NCBI RefSeq assembly: GCF_004403945.1
Contig: NZ_SOHM01000007.1
Location: 1-64,000, forward strand
Length of the DNA: 64,000 nucleotides
From: Cryobacterium lactosi
GTDB taxonomy: Bacteria > Actinomycetota > Actinomycetes > Actinomycetales > Microbacteriaceae
Direction: 5' to 3'
The notes beneath the pieces were generated by a model. It saw only the letters and a program-made list of their open reading frames with translations, made no database searches and was not told the DNA's origin. Shown piece after piece: positions 1-9,934 of this stretch. Position numbers and translations under genes: made by a program. Position 1 is the first letter of the stretch. Each line of letters begins with the position of its first letter.

Positions 1-364
1 CGGGCGCCGGCTCGACGGCTGCCGGAGCGGGCGGCGCGGCGGCGGCAGGCGCTTCGGCGGGCGCCGGCGCCTCGGTCGAGGGAACCTCGGCGGCAGGTGC
101 CTGCTCGGCAGGCGCTGCGGCGGCCGAACCGTCGCCGATGGTCACCAGCGGGGTGCCGACCTCGACGGTCTCGTCCTCCTGGACGAGGATGGCTTCGATG
201 ACACCGGCGATGGGGGATGGGATCTCCGTGTCGACCTTGTCGGTCGATACTTCGAGCAGCGGTTCGTCGACTTCGACGCGGTCTCCCACGTTCTTCAGCC
301 AGCGGGTAACCGTACCCTCTGTGACACTCTCACCGAGTGCCGGGAGGTTGACGGATTCGCTCAT
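1..364 (-). CDS. sucB: Dihydrolipoyl acyltransferase (E2) of a 2-oxo acid dehydrogenase, N-terminal part
   Basis: E2 subunit of the 2-oxoglutarate (or pyruvate) dehydrogenase complex, which carries acyl groups on a lipoyl arm in the cytoplasm. Only the first ~121 codons are inside the window. From ATG at 364-362 a lipoyl domain runs over roughly residues 1-77, with the lipoylated Lys43 in STDKVDTEI. An Ala/Pro/Glu-rich flexible linker then continues to the window edge. The catalytic domain lies outside, so the choice between succinyl- and acetyl-transferase cannot be made here. The gene sits just downstream of the E3 gene on the same strand (67 bp gap), so both are probably co-transcribed. 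Confidence 0.88.
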   Translation of the reverse strand, partial: MSESVNLPALGESVTEGTVTRWLKNVGDRVEVDEPLLEVSTDKVDTEIPSPIAGVIEAILVQEDETVEVGTPLVTIGDGSAAAAPAEQAPAAEVPSTEAPAPAEAPAAAAPPAPAAVEPAP

Positions 365-431
365 GCGTTTGTCTCCTTTGAAACCATTAATGTCTGACCA
401 ATGTTAGTGAGAATCTGTGTGCCGTAACGGG

Positions 432-1805
432 CTACATCGCGTGCAAGGGCTTGCCGGCGAGGGCCAGGAAGGCCTCGCCAAGCGCTTCGTTCTGGGTGGG
501 GTGCGCGTGCAGCAGCGGAGCGAGGTCCTCCGGGTACGCTTCCCAGTTCACGATGAGCTGGCCTTCACCGATCAGTTCGCCCACGCGGGCGCCGATCATG
601 TGGATGCCGATGATGGGGCCATCGGCCTCGCGGACGACCTTGATCGACCCCGTGGTGCCGAGGATCGAGCTCTTGCCGTTACCGCCGAGGCTGTACTCGT
701 AGCTGGTGACCTTGTCGGCACCGAACTTGGCGACGGCCTTGGCCTCGGTGTAACCGACTGACGCGATCTCGGGGTCGCAGTAGGTGACCTTGGGGATGTT
801 CAGGTCGTCGACGACGATCGGGGCCAGGCCCGCGATCTCCTCGGCGACGAAGATGCCCTGCTGGAAACCGCGGTGCGCGAGCTGCAGGCCGGGAACGATG
901 TCGCCGACGGCGTAGATGCCGGGGATGTTGGTGGCGAGTCGTTCGTCGGTGATGACGAAGCCGCGGTCCATGGTGATACCGGCCTCTTCGAAACCGAGAC
1001 CAGCGGTGGACGGGCCGCGACCGACGGCGACGAGCAGCAGCTCGGCCTCGATCGTGGTGCCGTTCTCGAGGGTGACGACCACGCCTGAGTCGTCCTGGCT
1101 GACCGACTGGAACCGCACACCGAGGGAGAAGTCGATGCCGCGCTTGCGGAATGCCCGCTCGAGTTGCTTGGAGACCGACTCCTCCTCGTTCGGAGCGAGG
1201 TGGGGGAGGGCTTCGATGATGGTGACGTCGGCGCCGAAGGACTTCCAGACGCTGGCGAACTCGACGCCGATCACGCCGCCGCCGAGCACGGCGACCTTCT
1301 TGGGCACGTAGTTGAGCTCGAGGGCCTGCTCGCTGGTGATGACGCGTCCCTCGATGGCCAGGCCGGGCAGCGACCGGGAGTACGACCCGGTGGCCAGCAC
1401 GACGTTCTTGCCGACGATGGTGTCCTCGCCGACCTGAACGGTCGTGGGGGAGATGAGCTTGCCCTCGCCCGCGATGACGGTGATGCCGCGGGCCTTGATC
1501 AGTCCCTGCAGGCCGCGGAACTTGCTGGCGACGATGCCCTCGCGGAATTTGGTCACGGCATCCATGTCGATGCCTTCGAAGGAGGTGTTCACCCCGTACT
1601 TGGCCGATTCGCGGCTCACGTCGGCGACCTCGGCCGAGTGCAGCAACGCCTTGGTCGGGATACAACCGACGTGCAGGCAGGTGCCACCGAGCTTGTCTTT
1701 CTCAATCAGGCCGACGGTCAGGCCCAGCTGAACGGCACGCAACGCGGCTGCGTAGCCGCCACTGCCGCCACCGAGAACTACAAGGTCAAAATTCTGTTCA
1801 GACAC
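432..1805 (-). CDS. lpdA: Dihydrolipoamide dehydrogenase (E3)
   Basis: FAD-dependent E3 that reoxidises the dihydrolipoyl groups of 2-oxo acid dehydrogenase complexes using NAD+. The 457-aa product has the usual length. It shows the N-terminal FAD fold GGGSGGYAAA (about residues 12-21), the redox-active disulfide GGTCLHVGC (Cys43/Cys48), a second Rossmann motif GGGVIGVEFAS, and the C-terminal catalytic His in HAHPTQNEALGEAF. The start chosen is GTG at 1805 (VSEQNFDLVVLGGG), with GAGGGAG about 8 nt upstream; longer readings run into sequence with no homology signal. It precedes the E2 gene on the same strand. Confidence 0.95.
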   Translation of the reverse strand: MSEQNFDLVVLGGGSGGYAAALRAVQLGLTVGLIEKDKLGGTCLHVGCIPTKALLHSAEVADVSRESAKYGVNTSFEGIDMDAVTKFREGIVASKFRGLQGLIKARGITVIAGEGKLISPTTVQVGEDTIVGKNVVLATGSYSRSLPGLAIEGRVITSEQALELNYVPKKVAVLGGGVIGVEFASVWKSFGADVTIIEALPHLAPNEEESVSKQLERAFRKRGIDFSLGVRFQSVSQDDSGVVVTLENGTTIEAELLLVAVGRGPSTAGLGFEEAGITMDRGFVITDERLATNIPGIYAVGDIVPGLQLAHRGFQQGIFVAEEIAGLAPIVVDDLNIPKVTYCDPEIASVGYTEAKAVAKFGADKVTSYEYSLGGNGKSSILGTTGSIKVVREADGPIIGIHMIGARVGELIGEGQLIVNWEAYPEDLAPLLHAHPTQNEALGEAFLALAGKPLHAM

Positions 1806-1845
1806 CCAGATACTCCCTCGTGCATCACATACACTTTCACGGCCC

Positions 1846-1871
1846 GTCCGACGCACGTGTTGTGCGTGGAC
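1846..1871 (-). terminator. Possible terminator after pepA
   Basis: Inverted repeat GTCCGACGCAC / GTGCGTGGAC with one bulged G and a 5-nt loop, lying between pepA and lpdA. There is no T-run, so the assignment is weak. Confidence 0.3.
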
Positions 1872-1912
1872 AGACGTTGAACGGCAAGGATTTTCCTGCC
1901 TATAAGACCTTA

Positions 1913-3400
1913 CTACGGGCGTGAAAAGTCCTCGGCCAGTCGCAGCAGGGTGCGCACCGTCACGCCGGTGGGCCCGGGGGACGTGAAGCCGAGCCCGCTG
2001 CCGACGAGCTGGGCGCTGCCGGCGATGTCGAGGTGGGCCCACGGAATGGTGGTTGCGTCAGCGCCCTCGCCGGTCTTGCCGATGAATTCGTTGAGGAAGA
2101 CCGCGGCCAGGAGCATCCCGCCGCCGGTGTTGCCGATCTTGGCGTTTGCGATGTCCGCGACGTCGGAGTTGAGCAGCGCGCGCAGTTCCTCGGGCATCGG
2201 CATCGGCCAGGCCAGTTCACCCTCGGCCTTGCTGGCGGCGAGGACGTGCGCGACGAGGTCGTCGTCGCCGAGCACGGCGGAGTAGCGGGTGCCGAGGGCC
2301 ACAACGGCAGCGCCCGTGAGCGTCGCCACGTCGATGATCGCGTCCGGGGTCTCCTCCCCGGCCGCGACAAGTCCGTCCGCGAGCACCAGCCGGCCTTCGG
2401 CGTCGGTGTTGAGCACTTCGACGGTCCGTCCGCCGCGGATGGTGAGCACATCGTTCGGGCGGATCGCCGAACCTGAGGGCATGTTCTCGGCGATGCACAG
2501 CCAGGCCGTGAGCCGCACATTCAGGCGCAGGCGGGCGGCGGCGAGCGTGACGGCCAGCACGGTTGCGGCACCGGTCATGTCGTATTTCATGCCCACCATC
2601 GATGCCGGCGGCTTCAAGGACAGTCCGCCGGTGTCGAAGGTGATGCCCTTGCCCACCAGGGCGAGGTGCTTGGTCGCGGCGATCGGGTCGTAGCTGACCT
2701 TGACCAGCCGGGGCGGCCGGGTCGAGCCCTGGCCGACGCCGGCAATTCCGCCGAACCCGTCGGCGACGAGCTGCTCCTCGTCCCACACCGTCAGGGTCAC
2801 CGGGAGCCCCTCGGCCGCGGCCGCGGCCAGGTCGGCCAGGGAAGCGGGGTAGAGGTCGAGCGGCGGCATGTTGACGAGGTCCTTCACCAGGCTCACGGCG
2901 TCAGCGATGATCCCGGCCCGTTCGGATGCGTCCTCGGCGGCCTGGTCGGTGTGCACGGTGATGTCTGCGGCCGGCAGTTTTGTGGACGCCAGCGATGCCG
3001 TGCGGTAGGTGGTGAAAGAGTACGCACCGAGCGCGGCGCCCTCGAGCACGGCGTCGGCCTGGTCCCGATCGGCCAACGGAAGGGCGAACGCCACCGTGGT
3101 GGTGCCGGTGAGCTGCCGCACCGCCGAACCGGCCGCGTAGCGCAGCGACTCCGGTGAGACGACGGAGCCGAGTCCGATCACGGCGATGCTGCGGGCGGCT
3201 CCGACCACGGGCGCAAAACGGACCAGCTGATCCTTCGTTCCCGACACGCCGACGGCGGCGAACTGAGCGGCGATCTGCTCGAATCCGGGGTCGGCGAGCA
3301 GGGTCGGTCCGTCCTTTCCCTGCACGGCGCCGAGGACGATGACGTCTGCGGTGGATTCGATCGAGGGCTGTGCGGACACGGAAACGCGGGAAACGGTCAT
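1913..3400 (-). CDS. pepA: Leucyl aminopeptidase (M17 family)
   Basis: Two-metal cytosolic aminopeptidase that removes N-terminal residues from peptides. The 495-aa protein has the poorly conserved N-terminal M17 domain and then the catalytic domain. The catalytic domain holds KGITFDTGGLSLKP (metal-binding Lys and Asp, near residue 251) and the family signature NTDAEGRL (near residue 331). The ATG at 3400 is preferred because a -10-like TACCAT sits 6 nt upstream, giving a leaderless transcript. A longer reading up to 3442 adds a tail without homology. It points toward lpdA on the same strand and is divergent from the PAC2 gene. Confidence 0.94.
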   Translation of the reverse strand: MTVSRVSVSAQPSIESTADVIVLGAVQGKDGPTLLADPGFEQIAAQFAAVGVSGTKDQLVRFAPVVGAARSIAVIGLGSVVSPESLRYAAGSAVRQLTGTTTVAFALPLADRDQADAVLEGAALGAYSFTTYRTASLASTKLPAADITVHTDQAAEDASERAGIIADAVSLVKDLVNMPPLDLYPASLADLAAAAAEGLPVTLTVWDEEQLVADGFGGIAGVGQGSTRPPRLVKVSYDPIAATKHLALVGKGITFDTGGLSLKPPASMVGMKYDMTGAATVLAVTLAAARLRLNVRLTAWLCIAENMPSGSAIRPNDVLTIRGGRTVEVLNTDAEGRLVLADGLVAAGEETPDAIIDVATLTGAAVVALGTRYSAVLGDDDLVAHVLAASKAEGELAWPMPMPEELRALLNSDVADIANAKIGNTGGGMLLAAVFLNEFIGKTGEGADATTIPWAHLDIAGSAQLVGSGLGFTSPGPTGVTVRTLLRLAEDFSRP

Positions 3401-3406
3401 GCCTTG

Positions 3407-3412
3407 ATGGTA
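3407..3412 (-). promoter_or_regulatory. -10 box of a leaderless promoter for pepA
   Basis: TACCAT on the minus strand, 6 nt before the ATG. Transcription would start at or next to the start codon; no Shine-Dalgarno sequence is present. Confidence 0.45.
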
Positions 3413-3483
3413 CGGGGCGCAGGTGTTCGCTCTGGGCACCACGGCCTGGCCGCGATTCCCTGACGCCGGGCGAAACCTCCGCC

Positions 3484-3489
3484 TAGAGT
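3484..3489 (+). promoter_or_regulatory. -10 box of a leaderless promoter for the first PAC2 gene
   Basis: TAGAGT followed by 6 nt and the ATG at 3496. CTGACG at 3460-3465 could be the -35 box with an 18-nt spacer. No Shine-Dalgarno sequence. Confidence 0.5.
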
Positions 3490-3495
3490 TAACGA

Positions 3496-4419
3496 ATGCG
3501 CGATCCCGATGAAATCTACACGCTCACTGCGGACGCCGCCGGCGTCCCCGAAGGGCTGCATCTCGTCGCCGGCCTCACCGGCTTCGCGGACGCCGGTGGG
3601 GCCGTGTCGCAATTCACCGAATACCTGCTCGCCACCCTCGAGCACGAGGTGATCGCGGAGTTCGACGCCGATCTGCTGCTGGACTACCGGGCCAGGCGCC
3701 CGATCATCTACTTCGATCAGGACCACCTCACCGACTACCAGCCGCCGAGACTGCGCCTATACCTGGCACGAGACGAGATCGGCCAGCCGTTCCTTCTCCT
3801 GGCCGGCTTCGAACCGGACTTCCGATGGGAGCAGTTCACGGCCGCTGTGCTCGAGTTGGTCAGCCGGTTCACCGTGTCGTCCACGACCTGGGTGCACGCG
3901 ATCCCGATGCCGGTGCCACACACCCGGCCCATCGGCGTGACGGTCAGCGGCAACCGCACCGACCTTATCGAGAGCATGTCGGTGTGGCGCCCGCACACCC
4001 AGGTGCCCGCGAACGCCCTGCACCTCGTCGAGTTCAGATTGCAGGAGATCGGAGCCTGGACCATCGGCTACGTCCTCCTCATTCCGCATTACCTGGCCGA
4101 CACCGAATACCCATCCGCGGCCCTGTCCGCGCTGGAAAGCACCAGCGCCTCCACCGGGCTGATCTTCCCGACCGACCGGCTCCGCGAGAAGAATCGCGAG
4201 TTCATCGGCCGGATCGACGAGCAGGTCGGTGACAACCCCGAATTGGCCAAACTCGTCGGCACCCTCGAGGAACGCTACGACGCCTATATGGAGGGGAACA
4301 CGCTCAGGTCGCCGTTGACCGACGAAGACGGTGCGCTGCCGTCGGCGGACGAGATCGCCGCCGAATTGGAGAAGTTCCTCGCCACCAGGCGCGGCCGGGA
4401 CGACGGGCAACAGCCGTAG
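3496..4419 (+). CDS. PAC2 family protein (proteasome assembly chaperone-like fold)
   Basis: 307-aa protein of the PAC2 family, which is widespread in Actinobacteria and has no firmly assigned enzymatic role. The N-terminal GLTGFADAGGAVSQF segment and the following YFDQDHLTDYQPPR stretch match the PAC2 core, and a charged helical C-terminus ends in acidic/basic residues. No signal peptide or membrane segment is present, so it should be cytoplasmic. The start is the ATG directly after a -10 box. A second PAC2 paralogue lies at 51991-52935. It is followed by an MFS transporter, which has its own -10 box. Confidence 0.85.
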   Translation: MRDPDEIYTLTADAAGVPEGLHLVAGLTGFADAGGAVSQFTEYLLATLEHEVIAEFDADLLLDYRARRPIIYFDQDHLTDYQPPRLRLYLARDEIGQPFLLLAGFEPDFRWEQFTAAVLELVSRFTVSSTTWVHAIPMPVPHTRPIGVTVSGNRTDLIESMSVWRPHTQVPANALHLVEFRLQEIGAWTIGYVLLIPHYLADTEYPSAALSALESTSASTGLIFPTDRLREKNREFIGRIDEQVGDNPELAKLVGTLEERYDAYMEGNTLRSPLTDEDGALPSADEIAAELEKFLATRRGRDDGQQP

Positions 4420-4476
4420 CCCGTCGGCAGCGGGCCTGTCACCAGCCGAATGGTCCGGGGAGGCCGACCGTCCGGC

Positions 4477-4482
4477 TAGATT
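4477..4482 (+). promoter_or_regulatory. -10 box of a leaderless promoter for the MFS gene
   Basis: TAGATT followed by 7 nt and the GTG start at 4490. Confidence 0.45.
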
Positions 4483-4489
4483 GAGGCGA

Positions 4490-5824
4490 GTGAACTCTCG
4501 TCGATCCTGGTTGATCTTTTCCTTCGGATCGTTCGTGTACCTGTCCGCCGTCATGCAGCGCACGTCGCTCGGCATTGCGGGGGTGTCGGCAACCGAACGA
4601 TTCGGTGGCTCCGCCGCCGTCCTGTCCAGTCTGGCCGTGGTGCAGCTGATCGTCTACGCCGCCGCCCAGATTCCGGTCGGAGTCCTGATCGACAGGTTCG
4701 GGCCCCGCGTGCTGATGCTCTCCGGCACCGTGCTGATGGTGGCTGGACAGCTGATGCTCGCTTTCGCACCGTCCATCACGATCGCAGTGCTGGGCCGGAT
4801 GCTGGTGGGGGCGGGCGACGCCACCATCTTCATCTCGATGATCAGGCTGATCACCTCCTGGTTCTCCGGCCGCACCGTGCCCCAGCTCTCGCAGTGGTTC
4901 GGCAATATCGGCCAGCTGGGCCAGGTGCTCTCCGCCGTGCCGCTCGCCTGGATCCTGCACGAGTTCGGCTGGACGCCGGCGTTCCTGGCCGCCACCCTGG
5001 TGGCCTTCGTGGCCTTCGTTGTTGTGGTCGTCGGCATCCGCGACCGGCCGGCCGGTTCACTCGACCAGCCCCGGCCGAGCGACTGGGGGAGTGCACTGAC
5101 CCAGCTGCGGCACAGTTTCAGCCGGCCAGGTACCCAATTGGGCTTCTGGTCGCACTTCGTGACCCAGTCGTCCGGAACCGTCTTCACCCTGCTGTGGGGC
5201 TTCCCGTTCATGGTCTACGGACTCGGCTACGAGTCGAGCATGGCCGCGATGATGCTCACCATCCCGGTCGCGGCGGGAATCATCTGCGGGCCGATCCTGG
5301 GCGTGCTGACGGCGCGGCATCCATTGCGGCGCAGCAACATCGTGCTGGGCATCGTCACGGCGATGGCCACTGCGTGGGCGCTGGTGCTCCTGTGGCCGGT
5401 GGCCCCGCCCCTCTGGCTCATCGTCCTGCTGTTGATAGTGCTGGGCGGTGGTGGCCCCGGGTCGCTGATCGGCTTCGACTTCGCCCGCACCTTCAACCCG
5501 CAGCGCAGCCTCGGGTCGGCGAACGGCGTCGTCAACGTCGGTGGATTCCTGGCCAGCTTTGTGATGATGTTCCTGATCGGGGTGCTCCTGGACCTGCAGG
5601 ACGGCTGGCGCCAGGCGCAGGGCGGAGCCAGTGACCTGTACTCGTTGGACTCCTTCCGTATCGCGTTCACGGTGCAGTTCCTGATCGTCGGCACCGGCGT
5701 GGTGATGCTCATCAACACCCGCAAGCGAACCAGGCGCCTGCTCTCCCGTGACGAGGGAATAGAAGTAGCCCCGCTCTGGGTTGAACTCTCTAGGAAGTTG
5801 CGGCACCGCAGACGGGGACTGTAG
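4490..5824 (+). CDS. MFS transporter
   Basis: 444-aa integral membrane protein with about 12 hydrophobic segments and the major-facilitator loop 2-3 motif [14 protein letters not shown] near residue 60. The substrate cannot be told from sequence. An N-terminal [15 protein letters not shown] helix starts right after the GTG at 4490, which supports this start; upstream in-frame codons overlap the PAC2 gene and are out of keeping with a membrane protein. The C-terminus is basic and cytoplasmic. Confidence 0.88.
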   Translation: MNSRRSWLIFSFGSFVYLSAVMQRTSLGIAGVSATERFGGSAAVLSSLAVVQLIVYAAAQIPVGVLIDRFGPRVLMLSGTVLMVAGQLMLAFAPSITIAVLGRMLVGAGDATIFISMIRLITSWFSGRTVPQLSQWFGNIGQLGQVLSAVPLAWILHEFGWTPAFLAATLVAFVAFVVVVVGIRDRPAGSLDQPRPSDWGSALTQLRHSFSRPGTQLGFWSHFVTQSSGTVFTLLWGFPFMVYGLGYESSMAAMMLTIPVAAGIICGPILGVLTARHPLRRSNIVLGIVTAMATAWALVLLWPVAPPLWLIVLLLIVLGGGGPGSLIGFDFARTFNPQRSLGSANGVVNVGGFLASFVMMFLIGVLLDLQDGWRQAQGGASDLYSLDSFRIAFTVQFLIVGTGVVMLINTRKRTRRLLSRDEGIEVAPLWVELSRKLRHRRRGL

Positions 5825-5943
5825 GCACGCGTGGCTCGGTTTATACACAATCCGTGCAATAATTGTCAATAGGACCCGTTCTGGTTCCTGGGCGCACCGA
5901 CTGCTTGTCGGCTGCAATCCCGGGGACTTGACATGGGTCCTAG

Positions 5944-5988
5944 TACTGCCCAAAAACGTACTGCCCACAAACGTAATGGCCACAAATC
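5944..5988. repeat. Three tandem 15-bp near-repeats upstream of sigA
   Basis: TACTGCCCAAAAACG (5944-5958), TACTGCCCACAAACG (5959-5973) and TAATGGCCACAAATC (5974-5988) lie head to tail 93 nt before the sigA start. TTGACA at 5928-5933 lies just upstream. The units could be binding sites for a regulator or part of the 5' leader. Confidence 0.7.
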
Positions 5989-6080
5989 CCCGCTCCTTTG
6001 CTGAACCCGGCCCGTGCCGGATGTCAGAAGGAGCGCGGCCGCGCCGCACGCGCACGAACCACGGCATGAGAGGTGTTCGA

Positions 6081-7406
<1,326 letters not shown>

Positions 7407-7410
7407 AGAG

Positions 7411-8685
7411 TTGCCTGTGCGGTACGCGCCGGCGATCCTGCTCGGCAGGATCGCGCGCACCCTCGCGCGCTGGCGCAAACCCGGTGGCGGGTCTGCGGTA
7501 CCCGGCCTGGTGGTCAACACCATCGCGCCCGGGTTCCTCCCGCGCACCCTGAACGGCTTTCCCGGTGGGCTCGTCATCGTGACGGGGTCGGCCGGCAAGT
7601 CCACGACCACCAAGATGCTCGTTGCCGCCCTGCGCGCCCACGGTCTGTCGGTGTTCACCAACCAGTCGACGGCGAACATAAGCCAGGGTCTCACCTCGGC
7701 GCTGCTGGAGCGGGTCAGCCTGACCGGCCGCATCGCGGGCGATATCGCGGTACTGGAAATGGACGAGGGCCACGGCGCGCTGATCTCGGGCACTTTGCAC
7801 CCGCGCGTGGTCGTGCTGACCAACGTGATGGTCGATCAGATCGACAGGTTCCACGATTCCGACATGGTCGCCGCGATGCTGGCGAAGATCGCCGCACGCG
7901 CCACCGGCACCGTCGTGCTGAACGCCGACGACCTCTACCTGGCCAGGCTGGGCGAGGGTATCGCCGCCGGCGTCAGCGTTGCCCGCTACGGGGTGGCTGA
8001 CGAGGTGCTCGCGGCGAACCCGCGCGGATTGGGATACACGCTCACCTCGCCGACCCGGCTCGAGGCCGCCGACGGCATGATCCTGACCGGGGTCAGCGGG
8101 CTCGACGCAACTGTCCTGGTCGATGGGCGGATGCACGAGCTGCGGTTGCCTGCCAGGGGCACCCACTATGCAGTGGACGCACTCACCGCCCTCGCCGCCG
8201 CCCGGGCGGCACTGCTCGAGACGTTCGATGCCGCCGTCGCAGCCGCGGCGATCTCAACCATCCCCCCGGTGTTCGGCCGGGGTGAGATCGTGAAAGTGCG
8301 CGGTACCACGGTGGAATTCGTGCTGGTGCAGAACCCGGCCAGCCTGCAGCTGAACGTGGACAGCCTCGACCCTGACACCGAACAGATCCTCGTCGCCATC
8401 GGTTCCGATGTGCGCGACCCGTCCTACCTGTGGCCGGCCGACACGTCGGGCCTCGGCCACGTGCTGATCGCCTCCGGTTCGAAAGCCCACGACATCGGCC
8501 TGCAGCTGGCCTACGACGGCGTGCTCGTCGACCGGATCGAACCCGACCTCGGCCGGGCGCTCGACGATTTCCTGGCCCTGCCGGAGCCCACCCGCGGTGT
8601 CAAGACCATCATCTTCTCGGCCGACTCGATGCGGCGCACCCGGGCTCACCTCGGCCTGGAGACCAACGAAGCGGACCCGTCATGA
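7411..8685 (+). CDS. murT: MurT-like Mur ligase without zinc ribbon or glutaminase-triad Asp
   Basis: Mur ligase family protein, 424 aa. Canonical MurT with GatD amidates the alpha-carboxyl of D-Glu in lipid II. The ATPase core is kept: P-loop VTGSAGKST (Lys63), TNQSTANISQG, the acidic LEMDEGHG, TNVMVDQIDRFHD and FGRGE. Two canonical parts are missing. The Cys4 zinc ribbon of the middle domain is absent, since the stretch between LNADDLYLARLG and VFGRGE contains no Cys. In the C-terminal DUF1727 domain the usual DxSWxWD motif reads DPSYLWPAD (residues 336-344), with Pro342 where the triad Asp should be. The start is TTG at 7411 (or GTG at 7417), 4 nt after sigA. The stop overlaps the gatD start (ATGA). 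The ATP-dependent ligase role is likely; the amine donor is unknown. Confidence 0.85.
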   Translation: MPVRYAPAILLGRIARTLARWRKPGGGSAVPGLVVNTIAPGFLPRTLNGFPGGLVIVTGSAGKSTTTKMLVAALRAHGLSVFTNQSTANISQGLTSALLERVSLTGRIAGDIAVLEMDEGHGALISGTLHPRVVVLTNVMVDQIDRFHDSDMVAAMLAKIAARATGTVVLNADDLYLARLGEGIAAGVSVARYGVADEVLAANPRGLGYTLTSPTRLEAADGMILTGVSGLDATVLVDGRMHELRLPARGTHYAVDALTALAAARAALLETFDAAVAAAAISTIPPVFGRGEIVKVRGTTVEFVLVQNPASLQLNVDSLDPDTEQILVAIGSDVRDPSYLWPADTSGLGHVLIASGSKAHDIGLQLAYDGVLVDRIEPDLGRALDDFLALPEPTRGVKTIIFSADSMRRTRAHLGLETNEADPS

Positions 8686-9419
8686 CAGCAGATCACCCGG
8701 CAGACCTCACCATCGTGACCCTGCTGCCGCGGCTGCTGGACACCAACGGCGACGCCGCGAACGCGCGGGTGCTTGCCCAGCGCGCCCGCTGGGCCGGACT
8801 GTCGGCCCGGATCGTGGCCGTGCAGTCCGCCGCCGACCTTCCCGAGGCCGTCGACCTTGTCGTGATCGGATCGGGGACCGACACCGATCTTGTGGCAGCC
8901 CGTGATGCCCTCGCCACCCTGGCCGAACCCCTGCGCGCATGGCTGGCCGGGGGAGTGCCCGTGGTGGCCGTCGGTACCGGGTGGGAGCTGCTCAGTGCCG
9001 GGCTTGACCTGCCCGACGGCTCGTCGGTTGATGGTCTGGGCCTGGTGGCCGGGCGCGCGAGCGCCCTGCCCGTCCGCGTCGCCGACGATCTCGCCGTCGA
9101 CGCCGGGGGTCTGCGCCTGCTCGGCTTCGAAAACCACGTCCGCGGCTACACCGGGGGCGCGACCGCGCTCGGCACGGTGTCCTACGGCATCGGCAACGGC
9201 GACGGCACCGAGGGTGTGGTCGACGGAAGCTTCACGGGGACTCACCTGCACGGCCCGGTCCTCGCCCGCAATCCAGAACTGGCCGACCGGCTCCTCCGGG
9301 CCGCCTGCCACGCCAGGGGCCTGACCCTGGCACCGTCCGCGCAGACCGAATCGGTCGATGGCATAGCAAAAGCCGCACGCAACCAGGTTGCAGTGCGGCT
9401 CAGCCTCACCTCTGAATAG
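8682..9419 (+). CDS. gatD: GatD-like class I glutamine amidotransferase lacking the catalytic Cys
   Basis: Partner of MurT. Canonical GatD hydrolyses glutamine and feeds ammonia to MurT. The 245-aa product has the family's length and fold signals: the N-terminal LLPRLLDTNGDAANARVL segment, VDLVVIGSGTDTD, and the C-terminal GTHLHGPVLARNPELADRLL with the conserved His190. At the nucleophile elbow, where family members read CGG or CAG, this protein reads VAVGTGWELL with Gly98 in place of Cys. The only Cys left is near the C-terminus (RAACHARG). The reading frame is intact and coding is typical, so this is not a frameshift artefact. ATG at 8682 overlaps murT by 4 nt, indicating translational coupling. 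It is probably a structural partner rather than a glutaminase. Confidence 0.85.
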   Translation: MTADHPADLTIVTLLPRLLDTNGDAANARVLAQRARWAGLSARIVAVQSAADLPEAVDLVVIGSGTDTDLVAARDALATLAEPLRAWLAGGVPVVAVGTGWELLSAGLDLPDGSSVDGLGLVAGRASALPVRVADDLAVDAGGLRLLGFENHVRGYTGGATALGTVSYGIGNGDGTEGVVDGSFTGTHLHGPVLARNPELADRLLRAACHARGLTLAPSAQTESVDGIAKAARNQVAVRLSLTSE

Positions 9420-9423
9420 TTAT

Positions 9424-9470
9424 CGTCAGATAGATCTCGTCAGATAAATCTCGTCAGAAGATTTCGTCAG
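9424..9470. repeat. 14-bp tandem repeats downstream of gatD
   Basis: CGTCAGATAGATCT, CGTCAGATAAATCT and CGTCAGAAGATTT follow one another, ending with a fourth CGTCAG. They lie between the gatD stop and the shared terminator hairpin and carry no reading frame of note. Confidence 0.75.
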
Positions 9471-9476
9471 GCGCCC

Positions 9477-9504
9477 TCGGCGCCGCAGCGGACTGCGGCG
9501 CCGA
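9477..9504. terminator. Shared terminator between gatD and the DUF7455 gene
   Basis: Perfect 12-bp stem TCGGCGCCGCAG / CTGCGGCGCCGA with loop CGGA, between convergent genes. Confidence 0.7.
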
Positions 9505-9511
9505 CCGGCGA

Positions 9512-9748
9512 CTACGACTTCTGGTCTTCGAAGAGCCGACTCGACTCGTCGTGCCAGCTTTCGGCGATTGCGGCGAGCTTCTCTTGGTGCTTGCGTCCGT
9601 GGTGGGCGCAGAAGAGCAACTCGCTGTTGTTCACGACTACACGGATGTAGGCCTGAGCGCCACAAGCGTCGCAGCGGTCGGCCGCGGTGAGCTGGTGGGG
9701 GGCGCCCTGTTGGTCGACGGCACCATTTTCGGTGGCGATCTGGGACAT
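9512..9748 (-). CDS. DUF7455-type small zinc-binding protein
   Basis: 78-aa cytoplasmic protein of a family common in Actinobacteria and without known function. It contains CDACGAQAYIRVV and, after a short beta-hairpin, FCAHHGRKH. This C-x2-C...C-x2-H pattern fits a single zinc ribbon. ATG at 9748 is chosen over an upstream in-frame start because GGAGGAGGAGAAT lies directly before it. It is convergent with gatD and divergent from parE. Confidence 0.85.
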   Translation of the reverse strand: MSQIATENGAVDQQGAPHQLTAADRCDACGAQAYIRVVVNNSELLFCAHHGRKHQEKLAAIAESWHDESSRLFEDQKS

Positions 9749-9934
9749 ATTCTCCTCCTCCAGACTGATACCAGGTGATACCAATTGAATCCTTACTCAC
9801 CATGTAAACACGGCCCGGCCCCGATTGGGCCACAGTTGGGTGACATTTCGCTCACCGCGTAGCATTCGGCGCGGTGAACCCGGCGCATTGGACCCCGCTC
9901 GAGTGTCGATCGGAGCGGGACGCAGTCGGGTCAC

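Noticed and set aside
5781..6080. N-terminal extension of sigA beginning at 5781.
   Set aside because: It overlaps the MFS gene and crosses the promoter region and tandem repeats; the ATG at 6081 has a good ribosome site.
8682..9419. The missing Cys of GatD considered as a frameshift or pseudogene.
   Set aside because: The frame is open over the full family length, flanking residues of the nucleophile elbow and the His motif are in register, and MurT shows matching losses.
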